A DNA stretch of 64,000 nt from Mycolicibacterium komanii (GTDB lineage Bacteria > Actinomycetota > Actinomycetes > Mycobacteriales > Mycobacteriaceae): positions 460,901 to 524,900 of the forward strand of contig NZ_CVTA01000011.1 of NCBI RefSeq assembly GCF_001050035.1, read 5' to 3'. Positions 52,381 to 60,595 of the stretch are shown here, one piece after another. Within the stretch, counting starts at the first letter, position 1. Each line of letters starts with the position of its first letter. The notes under the pieces are model-generated. The model searched no databases. It was not told the origin of the DNA and saw nothing but the letters and a program-made list of their open reading frames with translations. A program made the position numbers and the translations under genes.

Positions 52381-53955
52381 CGCAAGCCCGTGTTCGAGCG
52401 CGTACATGCTCGCGCCGATCCGGTTCGAGACGCCGATCTTGGCGTACACGTGCTCGACGTGGTTGCGCACCGTCTTCTCGCTGAGCACCAGTTTGGCCGC
52501 GATGTCTTTATTGCTCGCCCCGTGTGCGACCAGGCGCAGCACCTCGACCTCGCGAGCGGTGAGCCCGTCCGGCCGCGACGCACGCCTGGCCGACGCGTGC
52601 CCGGACGCCTGCAGCACCGCATCGGCCGCGGCGGAGTCCAACTGCCCCTTCGACACCCGCTCCCGCACTCGCCTTGCCGCGCCGGCGGGGCCCAGCGCCT
52701 CCCGGTACGGCCGCGGCTCCAGCGCGCTCTGGTAACTCACCGCGCACGCCAGCAGTCGATCGGGCATCGCCAGCTGCCGCGCGGCCAGGCCCCGCGGATA
52801 CCCTGAGCCATCGAGACATTCGTGGTGGTTGGCCGCGACGGCCGCGATCTCCTTCAGGGCAGGTACCTGCGAGAGGATTCGTTCGGTCAGGTATGGATGC
52901 AGCCGCATCCGCTCGAACTCCGCCATGCTCAGCGTTGCCGGTTTCGACCAGACCTGGTTCGAGACGCCGATCCGACCGAGGTCGTGTACGTAACCGGCGC
53001 GCCGCGTCGTCGCGACCGCCTCCGGATCGAGCCCCAGCACCTCGGCGGCGGACGCGGCCAGCTCGGCGACCGCACGCGAATGCCCCAGCGTGAACGGGCA
53101 TTTGAGGTCGACGAACTCACCCAGCGCCATCAGCAGCGTGTCGAGTGCGTCGCCGTCGAGATGTGTTCCGCGATCGGGGGCATACCGCAGCGCCGTCGCC
53201 CACGCGTCTCCGGTCGACGGCACCGACAAGATGTCGTCCGGATCGGCGACGAACGCGTCGACCACCACGGGATCGAATTGTCCGCCCCGCCTGCTGCGCG
53301 CCATCGTCGCGGCACCGTCGACGCCGTACTCGCGCTGGTGCACCTCGACCATGTCGGCGACCTGAGCCACCCGCATCTCGATCGGTATCCCGTCGCCGGA
53401 CGCGCCGGTCGGCAGCCCGCCGCCGTCGTAGCGTTCGAAGGTGTAGCGCAACGCGTGCTGCACGTCGGCACCGAGGCCGATGCGCTCGGCCAGTAGGCCG
53501 GCCGACGTGCAGTGCGAGTGGATCAGCTGCGAGATGTGCCCGCGCGCATTGGCATACAGCGTCGCCGCCGTCTTCAGCCGGGTGAGCAGCGACTCGCCGC
53601 GGCCGAGGTTGGTCAGCAGGAAGCGGTGGTACGGCAGCCCGGACCAGTCGACGAGGTACGAGCTACGCCGCACCGCGATGTCATCGCCGAACCACCGGGC
53701 GTACTCGTGCGAGTCGGCGTGACAACCGATCCACATGATCAGCGTCGTGTAGTAGATGCAATCGCGCTGCTGTGCAGTCAGTTTCAGGCGGTCAGCCAGC
53801 CGTGTGGCGATCAGCGCGGATCGCAGCATGTGTTCGGCCGGCTGTCCCAGCCCGAGGTCGACCGCGACCGACAGCGCCGCGAGCACTTCCGCCCGGGTCG
53901 GAAGTGCCTGCGGGGTGCGCGGGCCGGCCACAGCCCGATTCTGCACCGTCGGCAT
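52372..53955 (-). CDS. HD-GYP phosphodiesterase-like regulator with LuxR HTH
   Basis: A 527-residue fusion. A first HD-GYP-like half ([15 protein letters not shown] ... [14 protein letters not shown]) appears degenerate. A second half has a full set ([44 protein letters not shown]). Residues from about 460 form a LuxR-type HTH ([36 protein letters not shown]). HD-GYP domains hydrolyse cyclic-di-GMP or act as sensors, and here it is tied to DNA binding in one chain. It follows the acetoacetate-decarboxylase-like gene by 7 bases, so it is probably its operon partner. Whether it cleaves cyclic-di-GMP is unknown. Confidence 0.88.
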   Translation of the reverse strand: MPTVQNRAVAGPRTPQALPTRAEVLAALSVAVDLGLGQPAEHMLRSALIATRLADRLKLTAQQRDCIYYTTLIMWIGCHADSHEYARWFGDDIAVRRSSYLVDWSGLPYHRFLLTNLGRGESLLTRLKTAATLYANARGHISQLIHSHCTSAGLLAERIGLGADVQHALRYTFERYDGGGLPTGASGDGIPIEMRVAQVADMVEVHQREYGVDGAATMARSRRGGQFDPVVVDAFVADPDDILSVPSTGDAWATALRYAPDRGTHLDGDALDTLLMALGEFVDLKCPFTLGHSRAVAELAASAAEVLGLDPEAVATTRRAGYVHDLGRIGVSNQVWSKPATLSMAEFERMRLHPYLTERILSQVPALKEIAAVAANHHECLDGSGYPRGLAARQLAMPDRLLACAVSYQSALEPRPYREALGPAGAARRVRERVSKGQLDSAAADAVLQASGHASARRASRPDGLTAREVEVLRLVAHGASNKDIAAKLVLSEKTVRNHVEHVYAKIGVSNRIGASMYALEHGLAST

Positions 53956-53962
53956 GGCCGGA

Positions 53963-54709
53963 TCAGCCCATTAGGTCAAGACGGTCGGCATCGCGGTGGC
54001 GTGAGACGTCGAACGCCTCGAACCGGCCCTGGGCCACCACGCAGATGCCGCGCTGCGGAAGCTGGAAGTCGGCCAGATTGCCCTGCGCCGGATGTGGACC
54101 GACGGGGCCGAGGTCTTCGCCCTGCACGACGGCCGACGAATCGGCGACCGCCCACACCCGCCGGGGCGCGATGCGGAACTCCTGGCCGTTCGGCAGGTTG
54201 CCGGTCAGCCGCGCCTTGCCGATGCCGAGCACCGGCCCGACGATGCGGCTCATCACCCGCAGCACCCGTCGGTTGCGGGCGGCCGCGGCGGGGATGTGTG
54301 ACCCGATGGCGCTCATCAGTCGCGTGCCCGGGGTCATTCCGATGTCGACACGCCAATCCAGCACTCCGGCAATGGAAATCGCGAGCGACCACGGTGTCAG
54401 CCATTCGGCGTCGATGCCGCACACGACCGGATCGACCGGTGTCGCCGAGCTGAAGTACCGCGAGCAGCTCTGCGGACCGGGTGTGGTGGCGTAGAAGGTC
54501 CACACGCCGTTCGGTGTGCGGTGCCACACCGATTTGTAGGCGGGCGAGAACGACGTCTCGGGGAAGTCGCGGTAGGCGAGGTAGTGGCCGTTGGCGAAGG
54601 GCAGTCCCATGACGCCGAAGCCGACGACGCGCTCCTCGTCTCCGTCGGGCAGCGGCATGGTCTTGGTGGCGGCCGCGAAGGCCTGTGGTGTTTTCGTCAT
54701 GGTCGTCAT
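53963..54709 (-). CDS. Acetoacetate decarboxylase-like protein
   Basis: A 248-residue soluble protein of the acetoacetate-decarboxylase-like fold. The segments [49 protein letters not shown] and [26 protein letters not shown] are typical of the actinobacterial subgroup. Whether the Schiff-base Lys is present cannot be decided by eye. It is preceded by a palindrome at 54758-54810 that separates it from the TetR gene, and followed after 7 bases by the HD-GYP/LuxR gene. The longer open frame upstream is spurious; the ATG at 54709 was used. Confidence 0.7.
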   Translation of the reverse strand: MTTMTKTPQAFAAATKTMPLPDGDEERVVGFGVMGLPFANGHYLAYRDFPETSFSPAYKSVWHRTPNGVWTFYATTPGPQSCSRYFSSATPVDPVVCGIDAEWLTPWSLAISIAGVLDWRVDIGMTPGTRLMSAIGSHIPAAAARNRRVLRVMSRIVGPVLGIGKARLTGNLPNGQEFRIAPRRVWAVADSSAVVQGEDLGPVGPHPAQGNLADFQLPQRGICVVAQGRFEAFDVSRHRDADRLDLMG

Positions 54710-54757
54710 CGTGTGGCACCCGGCCGACCGCCCACATGGGGCAAACGCCCCAAAGTG

Positions 54758-54810
54758 GTGATTTCGGTGCGTTAGCAGTCGCTCAGCGATCGGTAGCGCA
54801 CCGAAATCAC
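54758..54810. repeat. Intergenic palindrome between TetR and decarboxylase-like genes
   Basis: Perfect 14-base inverted arms, GTGATTTCGGTGCG at 54758-54771 and its complement at 54797-54810, with a 25-base loop. The right arm abuts the TetR stop codon. It could be an intergenic attenuator or terminator, an operator, or another member of the palindromic repeats seen elsewhere in the window. Confidence 0.85.
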
Positions 54811-55406
54811 TACGTGACGGGGCGCAATCCGACCAGCAGCGAGTGCATGCCGAGGCGCCACCGCTGTTCGATCGAGGGCGCCGACGACCCCAGCCACCGC
54901 CCGAGTTCCTGGACCGCGAGGCCCTGCGCGAGCGCCAGCAGCACGTGGGCGATGTCGGCGACGTCGCCGGCCAGCAGCCCCGCGTCGACGCAGCGCTGGA
55001 TGCGACCCGTGAACGCCTCACGCACCGAGGCGCCGGCCGCCGCTTCGTCGGGTCCCGGCTCGAGCTCGGCGAACGGCCGCGCGAACATCAGCTGGGCGAG
55101 CCGCGGATACGACCGGCAGAACGACCGGAAGACGGGCACCAGCCGTTCCAGGTCGGCGAGCGGATCGTCGGTCAGCGGCACCGTCTCCAGCTCGGCGCCC
55201 AGCAGGCGGAATCCCTCGAACACCATCGCCCGCAGCAGCCCGGCCTTGTCGGAGAAAAGCTCGTACACCGCGGGCACCGATGTGCCCGCCCGCTCGGCGA
55301 CCCGTCGCGTGGTGAATCCCGAGATCCCTTCCTCGGACAGGGTCTCGATCGCCACCTCCAACAGGTGGTCCCTCAGTTCGGGCGTGCGCTGCTTCGCCCT
55401 CGGCAT
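54810..55406 (-). CDS. TetR-family transcriptional regulator
   Basis: A 198-residue repressor. The N-terminal HTH reads GFTTRRVAERAGTSVPAVYELFSDKAGLL (residues 29-57), with the recognition helix at VPAVYELF. The C-terminal ligand domain is all helical and includes a Trp-Leu-rich stretch (GRWLGSSAPSIEQRWRLGMHSLL). It starts 9 bases after the enoyl-CoA hydratase gene, which it may control together with the decarboxylase-like gene. A fatty acyl or CoA-type inducer would fit the neighbour but is not shown by sequence. Confidence 0.93.
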   Translation of the reverse strand: MPRAKQRTPELRDHLLEVAIETLSEEGISGFTTRRVAERAGTSVPAVYELFSDKAGLLRAMVFEGFRLLGAELETVPLTDDPLADLERLVPVFRSFCRSYPRLAQLMFARPFAELEPGPDEAAAGASVREAFTGRIQRCVDAGLLAGDVADIAHVLLALAQGLAVQELGRWLGSSAPSIEQRWRLGMHSLLVGLRPVT

Positions 55407-55415
55407 CGGACCGAC

Positions 55416-56117
55416 CTAGCCGAGGCTGAACTCGGTTGCCAGCCCGTCGATTCCGGCGCGGATGGCCTGCAGCGCGGACTCTCGAGCCTTCAGCTTTGTC
55501 CCGACGTGCGCGCCGGCGTGCACCGTGTTCGCGAGCTCCGTTGCGACCTCCTGCGCCCGCGCCAGTACACGATCGGCCTCGACGATCTCGTCGAGCCAGC
55601 CACCGTTGACGGCCTCGTCGCCGGAGAATGTCGACGCGAGCGCCGCGCCTCGCTGATAGACCGCGGGGGTCAACCGGAACCGCATGATCTCCAACGCGGC
55701 GATCGGAATCGTCATGCCGATCGCCACCTCGATCGCCTGGCACCGGGTCTTCGGCTGACCCACCCGGTGATCGCCGGACAGCAGCAGGAACGACCCCATC
55801 GCGATGGCCGGACCCGTCGCCGCCATGACCACCGGGACCGGGAAGGTCAGGCACCGCACCGCGAGCTCGAATCCGCCCGCGAGCATGCCGTGCGCGGCTT
55901 GCGCATCCCCGGACTGGAACACGGTCAGGTCGAATCCGCCGCTGAACACGCGGCCGTTGCCCGCGATCACCACCGTCTTGGCGGCGTCCTTCTCGGCGCG
56001 GTCGAGCGCCTCGTTGATCGCGGTCTGCATGGCCGGGCCGAGGACGTTGACCTTGCCGTCGTCCAGGGTGATCGTGGCGACGGAATCTGCGAGTTCGTAG
56101 CCAACGAGGTTGCTCAT
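55416..56117 (-). CDS. echA3: Enoyl-CoA hydratase/isomerase family protein
   Basis: A 233-residue crotonase-fold enzyme with short length. The oxyanion motifs are VVIAGNGRVFSGGFDLTVF and VMAATGPAIAMGSFLLLSGDHRVG, and VAIGMTIPIAALEI is the substrate-channel part. The usual hydratase glutamates are not clearly seen, so isomerase or other acyl-CoA chemistry is possible. From memory it matches EchA3 (Rv0632c, about 231 residues), which lies near recC and the Rv0634c metallo-hydrolase in M. tuberculosis. It is the first gene of a minus-strand set with TetR, the decarboxylase-like gene and the HD-GYP/LuxR gene. Confidence 0.85.
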   Translation of the reverse strand: MSNLVGYELADSVATITLDDGKVNVLGPAMQTAINEALDRAEKDAAKTVVIAGNGRVFSGGFDLTVFQSGDAQAAHGMLAGGFELAVRCLTFPVPVVMAATGPAIAMGSFLLLSGDHRVGQPKTRCQAIEVAIGMTIPIAALEIMRFRLTPAVYQRGAALASTFSGDEAVNGGWLDEIVEADRVLARAQEVATELANTVHAGAHVGTKLKARESALQAIRAGIDGLATEFSLG

Positions 56118-56143
56118 CGCTTCTCCTTTGATGCGGCGGCTAA

Positions 56144-56160
56144 TCGTATCGATGTTACGA
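56144..56160 (-). promoter_or_regulatory. Possible TetR operator upstream of the hydratase gene
   Basis: An inverted repeat, TCGTA with TACGA separated by 7 bases, lies 27 bases upstream of the hydratase start. It is a candidate site for the TetR protein encoded in the same operon. The arms are short, so it could be chance. Confidence 0.3.
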
Positions 56161-56282
56161 AACCTCGCTACGAATGCCAAGAGGCTGGGGTAGTTCTCTA
56201 CGCGCGACGCCCGGTCGCCACATTTCTACCGTTTCGGGAAAGCCCGGCAGCGAGGGGTTGCCGGGCTCAACCGTGCGGTGCG

Positions 56283-57137
56283 TCAGGCGATGCGGTGGCG
56301 CGCCGTATTGGTTCTGAGGATCTGCGTGTGGGCATCTTCGAACTCCGCGTCGATGTCGATCGGCCGGCCGGGGGCCACCCCGTTGCGCGGGTTTCGTTGC
56401 GGGCCTTCGGTTTCCGCGCGGTAACGGTCGCGCAGTTCGTCGACCGCGGACCGCACGCGATTGATCTCCTGGCGCAGCACGTCTTCGCGGCTCTCGCCGG
56501 CCGCGTACTGGTAGTAGGTCAGCAGGTGGCGCAGCAGTTCGAGCTTCTGCTTTTCCTGGCGGGCCAGGTCGTGGGTGGTCAACAGCTCCAGTCGCTCGAC
56601 CGGATGCAGCGTGGACCAGTCGAGCACAGCCGTGGAGCGGTAGCGGTGGCGGGAGTCCTTCTTCTTGGCCTGCCCGTGCCGGTCGTAGTAGGTGATCGCG
56701 CCGTCGAACCGGGACGCGATGGCCTCGCCGAGCTCGCGGCGGTCCAGCGCCGAATCCCACACGATGCGCCATTCCTGTCCCGGTGCCAGATAAGGGATCT
56801 CGGCGGGCAGGTTCAGCGGGGCGATGTCGACGTAGCGGTCGTCGTACACGTTCTCGTACTTGGCCACCGTCGGAGGATGTGCGAAGTCGAACCGGATGTT
56901 GTAGGCCGGTGTGCGACCGAAGTTCTTGACCACGAGCTCGATGAGGTGCCAGTCGTTGGCCGCCGGTTCCATGAACATCGCCACGTTGGGTTGCATCAGC
57001 TCTTCGCTCTGCCGCCGAACCCGCTGATACTGCCGCCACGCGTACACCAGCGCGGCTATCCCTACCGCAACGGCGAGCCAGGCGGCCAGCGCCGTCCACA
57101 TGCCGGCCGACAGCCCGAGAACCCCATCCGAATCCAC
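56283..57137 (-). CDS. Single-pass membrane protein of unknown function
   Basis: A 284-residue protein with one N-terminal membrane helix (about residues 13-34) followed by a basic stretch (RQYQRVRRQSEELM). The long cytosolic part holds a beta-rich segment (NVAMFMEPAANDWHLIELVVKNFGRTPAYNIRF) and a C-terminal coiled-coil-like region (ARQEKQKLELLRHLLTYY, VLRQEINRVRSAVDELRDRYRAE). I know no function. It resembles membrane proteins with an Ig-like domain (DUF-type) in mycobacteria. The start is ATG at 57137. It has no clear operon partner. Confidence 0.65.
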   Translation of the reverse strand: MDSDGVLGLSAGMWTALAAWLAVAVGIAALVYAWRQYQRVRRQSEELMQPNVAMFMEPAANDWHLIELVVKNFGRTPAYNIRFDFAHPPTVAKYENVYDDRYVDIAPLNLPAEIPYLAPGQEWRIVWDSALDRRELGEAIASRFDGAITYYDRHGQAKKKDSRHRYRSTAVLDWSTLHPVERLELLTTHDLARQEKQKLELLRHLLTYYQYAAGESREDVLRQEINRVRSAVDELRDRYRAETEGPQRNPRNGVAPGRPIDIDAEFEDAHTQILRTNTARHRIA

Positions 57138-57241
57138 GCACCGCTGTATATCACGCAGCAGCGGATCTCACAGCCTTTGCTAATTGGCGTTGGCGTCGAT
57201 TAATCGGCTGGCCGGGAACGATCGTGACCGGCGGACATGGA

Positions 57242-58291
57242 TCACACTCGGGTCGCCGGGCTCAACTCCCCGATATTGCTGACCAGCTCGCCGAACGACG
57301 CCTCGAGTGAGACGTCGGCGACGGTCGGCGCCGTATCGGCGCCGTGAACCAAGCGCTCACCGCGCGCCGCCCAGTCGAGGTCGGACCACGTCACACGGGC
57401 CGGGAGGCGCTTCCAGTACTGCGGATGGTCACGCAGGTACAACTCGACACTGGCGTGCACAGCCGCGTTCTCGGGCAGCTTGCGGAGCGAGATCGTGTGC
57501 GCTGACTCGGCGAGCGCGTCGTACTGCCCGGGCGCGGGCAGCGCGTCGATGTGCTCCTCGGACAGCGCCAGACCTGCGCCGATCGCGCCGTCGAGCACCC
57601 AGTCGAAACTGATCTCTGCCAACGGCCCGCAGGCTCCCGGGCCGCCGGCGACGTCACAGTGGGCGCCGCGGAACCAGACTTCCTCGACGCGTTCCGACGC
57701 CGAGGTCATCAGCCGTTCGCCGGGACGTCCGTCGATCGCCACGGCGTGCCTGCCGAATTCGACGTTCGACATCGGGGCGGGTAGCGCACGGCGCGTGAAG
57801 CCGGGTATGCGGACCGCGTCCCAAAGGCCCAAAAATCGTACCGGGACGGGGATTTCGCGTTCCGGCTCCAATTGTGCGGCGATCTGCGTGACCCGCGTCC
57901 ACTCCTGTTCGGTGCGGCCGGTCCGTGGCAGCGCGTAGGCGTCCAGCACGAAGTCGGCCAGCTCGGGCAGGACGCCGACGGTCGCGAGCAGTCGGGTCAG
58001 CGCCTGGGCGCAGTAGCCGCCGCGACCGACGCCGAAGAGGTAGATCGAGTCCCCGGGTTCCCAGCACTCGACCAGGAATCGGTACGCCTCCGCGATTGCC
58101 GCGCGGGCGTCCTCGACCGCGCCCCTGAAGGGGTGCAACGGCGAGCCGTGGTTTGCTGAGAGCCCCGGGTGATACCAGGCGACTTGATCGGGGCCGTCGT
58201 CGAGCAATTGAAATAGGCGAAGCGCGTTCGTGGGGATTTCGGATTCGGAATGGCCACGATTGCGGTCGAAGCACAGCACTAGCTTCTTCAT
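57242..58291 (-). CDS. DUF2235 (Tle1-type hydrolase fold) protein without nucleophilic serine
   Basis: A 349-residue alpha/beta-hydrolase-fold protein. It opens with KKLVLCFDRNRGHSESEIPTNALRLFQLL, has SIYLFGVGRGGYCAQALTRLLATVG, FLGLWDAVRIPGF, and ends with VWFRGAHCDVAGGPGACG. These are the DUF2235 blocks used by T6SS phospholipase Tle1-type proteins. The catalytic GFSRG motif is GVGRG here, so the serine is replaced by glycine, and the first DG-T-W/N motif is DRNRGH. It is probably inactive or has lost hydrolysis. It lies 28 bases after the GH25-like gene and may share its operon. Confidence 0.75.
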   Translation of the reverse strand: MKKLVLCFDRNRGHSESEIPTNALRLFQLLDDGPDQVAWYHPGLSANHGSPLHPFRGAVEDARAAIAEAYRFLVECWEPGDSIYLFGVGRGGYCAQALTRLLATVGVLPELADFVLDAYALPRTGRTEQEWTRVTQIAAQLEPEREIPVPVRFLGLWDAVRIPGFTRRALPAPMSNVEFGRHAVAIDGRPGERLMTSASERVEEVWFRGAHCDVAGGPGACGPLAEISFDWVLDGAIGAGLALSEEHIDALPAPGQYDALAESAHTISLRKLPENAAVHASVELYLRDHPQYWKRLPARVTWSDLDWAARGERLVHGADTAPTVADVSLEASFGELVSNIGELSPATRV

Positions 58292-58319
58292 CTTGGCCCC
58301 CCGGCCCGAATTTTCACCG

Positions 58320-59000
58320 CTAGGATCTACAAGTTTGCCCCCAAGCGGCCCTCTTGTCTAGAAATTCGAGATCTTGGCCATGTATGCCGCAGGCACGTGC
58401 GAAGACCTCAGCGCTCAGATTGTCGGCCGAGTTCATGTCACAGTTGCCGAACGGCGGCGCACCCACCGGTAAACCGCCTCCGAATCCGCTGCCGTCGGTG
58501 TACTGATGGGCCACCTTGCCCGGATACGGCGGGTTGTGGCCGTAGGCGGCGACGACGAGGCGCATGCCCGGCGGCTTGTGGGGCCACAGGGTGTTCAGGT
58601 CGCCGGTGTTGCCGTAGCCGATCACCTTCGCGGCGCTGCCGACGAACTTCCCGACCTCGCGGTAAGTCGCGTTGCTCTCCGCCGAATGGTTGCCGCGGAT
58701 CTGGCCGCCCCATGACTCGACGTCGAGCATGACCGCCATCTTCGGGTGGGGGGTGCCGACCTGATCGCGGAACGTGTCCATGGTTTCACGCCAGTTGGGC
58801 CGCCATACGAAGTACACGATGAAGAACGTCAGGCGCCCGGTGTCGGCGGTGCGGCGGCACCAGTCATAGTTGTTGCGCCAGCGGCGATCTCGATACGTTC
58901 CGTCGTTGGAGCGGATGCACAACACCGGATACCGATAGCTGTCGTCGACGCCGACCTGCCACTCGGACACGTCGGCATAGAGCGTGTCTGCCACGCCCAC
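58320..59000 (-). CDS. GH25-like muramidase-type protein without signal peptide
   Basis: A 226-residue protein. The N-terminus (YADVSEWQVGVDDSYRYPVLCIRSNDGTYRD) matches glycoside hydrolase family 25 and the DVS-x-W/F-Q element. MAVMLDVESWGG supplies the catalytic Asp-x-Glu, and HQYTDGSGFGGG with FGNCDMN is the usual C-terminal segment. GH25 enzymes cut the glycan of peptidoglycan. There is no signal peptide, which recalls phage endolysins or their domesticated relatives. The GTG at 59000 is used; another GTG at 58994 is possible. It is followed by the DUF2235 gene. Confidence 0.7.
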   Translation of the reverse strand: MGVADTLYADVSEWQVGVDDSYRYPVLCIRSNDGTYRDRRWRNNYDWCRRTADTGRLTFFIVYFVWRPNWRETMDTFRDQVGTPHPKMAVMLDVESWGGQIRGNHSAESNATYREVGKFVGSAAKVIGYGNTGDLNTLWPHKPPGMRLVVAAYGHNPPYPGKVAHQYTDGSGFGGGLPVGAPPFGNCDMNSADNLSAEVFARACGIHGQDLEFLDKRAAWGQTCRS

Positions 59001-59015
59001 CAGTCTGTCGGAAAG

Positions 59016-59750
59016 CTACGACAGCGGGATCTGCACACCCGCGCTCAGCGGATCGGCGTGCACCTCGACGAAGTCCGGCACCGTTCCCGGCGGCACGTCG
59101 TACGCGAGACCGACCTGCGCCTCGGCGCCGGAGGGAATCTCGACGAATCCGCCGCCGACGTAGAAGGTCGCCTCGTCGTCGATGGAGTAGACGGTGCCGG
59201 CGGCGTGCAGCTTCTGAAGGGTGCCGAGGAATTGCGCGGTCGCGTCGCCGTTGTTGGCCACCGACAGGCGTACGACGACGTACTCGCCGGTCGCGGTCTT
59301 CTCGACGGGAGCCTCGGTCGACGACACCGTCGTCCCGGTCTCGACGTCGACCAGCGTGAACGAGAGCGGCCCGTCGACCGTCGCCGCCCCAGCCGGCGGC
59401 AGCGCGCCGGGGGTGGGGACTTCGGCCGCATCCGCCTCGTCGGCGGCGGTCGTGGTCGCTGTGGTGGTCTCTGTCGAGACGGTGCTCGTGGCGGTGGCGG
59501 CGATGTCGTCGGTGTCGTTGAGGAACGCGCCGTAGACCACCGCGAGGATCAGTATGAGCAGCAGCGCACCGCAGGCGGCGAGGCAACCGGTCAGCAGTCT
59601 GCGGTTGTCGGGGGTCGGCGGCGGTGCGGCGGGCTGCGATGCCGGATCCGGCGAGCGGTGCTCGGTCCATGTCGAGCCGTCCCAATACCGTTGGCCACCA
59701 GAGTCGTTGGGGTCGGGATACCAGCCGGCGGGAGTGGGTGGCGTCGTCAT
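59016..59750 (-). CDS. DUF2510-DUF4352 membrane-anchored protein
   Basis: A 244-residue protein. The N-terminal DUF2510 box is GWYPDPNDSGGQRYWDGSTWTEH. A membrane helix (about 52-76) follows, then a Thr-rich linker (ATATSTVSTETTTATTTAAD) and a DUF4352-like immunoglobulin fold (TATGEYVVVRLSVANNGDATAQFLG). The topology is N-in, C-out. These are common in actinobacteria and may sense or stabilise the envelope, with no proven function. It starts 111 bases from the metallo-hydrolase stop and precedes the GH25-like gene. Confidence 0.85.
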   Translation of the reverse strand: MTTPPTPAGWYPDPNDSGGQRYWDGSTWTEHRSPDPASQPAAPPPTPDNRRLLTGCLAACGALLLILILAVVYGAFLNDTDDIAATATSTVSTETTTATTTAADEADAAEVPTPGALPPAGAATVDGPLSFTLVDVETGTTVSSTEAPVEKTATGEYVVVRLSVANNGDATAQFLGTLQKLHAAGTVYSIDDEATFYVGGGFVEIPSGAEAQVGLAYDVPPGTVPDFVEVHADPLSAGVQIPLS

Positions 59751-59861
59751 CGCAAGCGGTCCTCCCGGTACACGGCGCGGGGGCGCCGGGCAAACCGGAG
59801 AATAGCGCAGCAGCGCTCGGACCGACGCTTTTCCGTCAATCGGACCCGGTGCGGGCGAAGG

Positions 59862-60575
59862 TCAGCCGCCCATCAGCATGCGCCACTGGTCGAGGTTGCT
59901 CGCCCGATAGACGTAGTTGGTCTGGCGTACCTCCGACAGGGAAGCGCTGGGCTCCGCGGAATACCAGTGGCCGGGGAACACCGTTGGGTCGCCAGAGAGC
60001 TTCGCCAGGGCCTGCAAGCTGCGGAACATGTCGTCGGCGTTGCCGCCGGGGAAGTCGGTGCGACCGCAGCCCTCCAGGAACAGGGTGTCGCCGGCGACGA
60101 GCCGCCCGTCGAGCAGGAAGCATTGGCTGCCCGGGGTGTGGCCGGGGGTGTGCAGCAATTCGATGTCGATGTCGCCGACCTTGACGACGTCGCCGTGCTG
60201 ATGCCCGGTGAGCTCGCTGCGCGCGATTCCGGTGACCTTCGAAACCCAGTCCGCCTCAAGCTGGTTGACGTGTACGGGCACGCTCGTGCGCTCCAGCAGT
60301 TCGGCGAGCCCCTTGAGCTCGAAACCCATCATCGAGCCACCGACGTGGTCGGGGTGGTGGTGGGTGACGAGCACGCCGGACAGGCGCATGCCGTCGGCCT
60401 CGAGCGCGTCGACGAGATCGCCTGCGGCGTAGGCGGGGTCGACGATCACGGTGTCGCCGGTCTCGCGGTCGCCGATCAGGTAGGCGAAGTTGCGCATCTG
60501 CTGGGCGATCATGTCGCCGGTCGCGAAGTCGCGACCCGACAACAACTGACGGAAGTAGAGCCGATCCGAAGCCAT
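59862..60575 (-). CDS. MBL-fold metallo-hydrolase, glyoxalase II-like
   Basis: A 237-residue metallo-beta-lactamase-fold hydrolase. Metal ligands are visible in THHHPDH (residues 71-77), LHTPGHTPGSQCFLLDG, LVAGDTLFLEGCGRTDFPGG and VFPGHWYS. Glyoxalase II and persulfide dioxygenase-like enzymes share this set. In M. tuberculosis the homologue Rv0634c sits at the same position before the tRNA genes, which supports the call. It would hydrolyse S-D-lactoylglutathione-type thioesters or, in mycobacteria, mycothiol analogues. The ATG at 60575 was used; the longer frame is spurious. Confidence 0.9.
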   Translation of the reverse strand: MASDRLYFRQLLSGRDFATGDMIAQQMRNFAYLIGDRETGDTVIVDPAYAAGDLVDALEADGMRLSGVLVTHHHPDHVGGSMMGFELKGLAELLERTSVPVHVNQLEADWVSKVTGIARSELTGHQHGDVVKVGDIDIELLHTPGHTPGSQCFLLDGRLVAGDTLFLEGCGRTDFPGGNADDMFRSLQALAKLSGDPTVFPGHWYSAEPSASLSEVRQTNYVYRASNLDQWRMLMGG

Positions 60576-60595
60576 GCCGTCAGCGTATCGGCGGC

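Noticed and set aside
54843..57203. Plus-strand open frame of 786 codons across TetR, the hydratase and the membrane protein gene
   Set aside because: It crosses three supported minus-strand genes and has low-complexity Arg/His/Gly composition.
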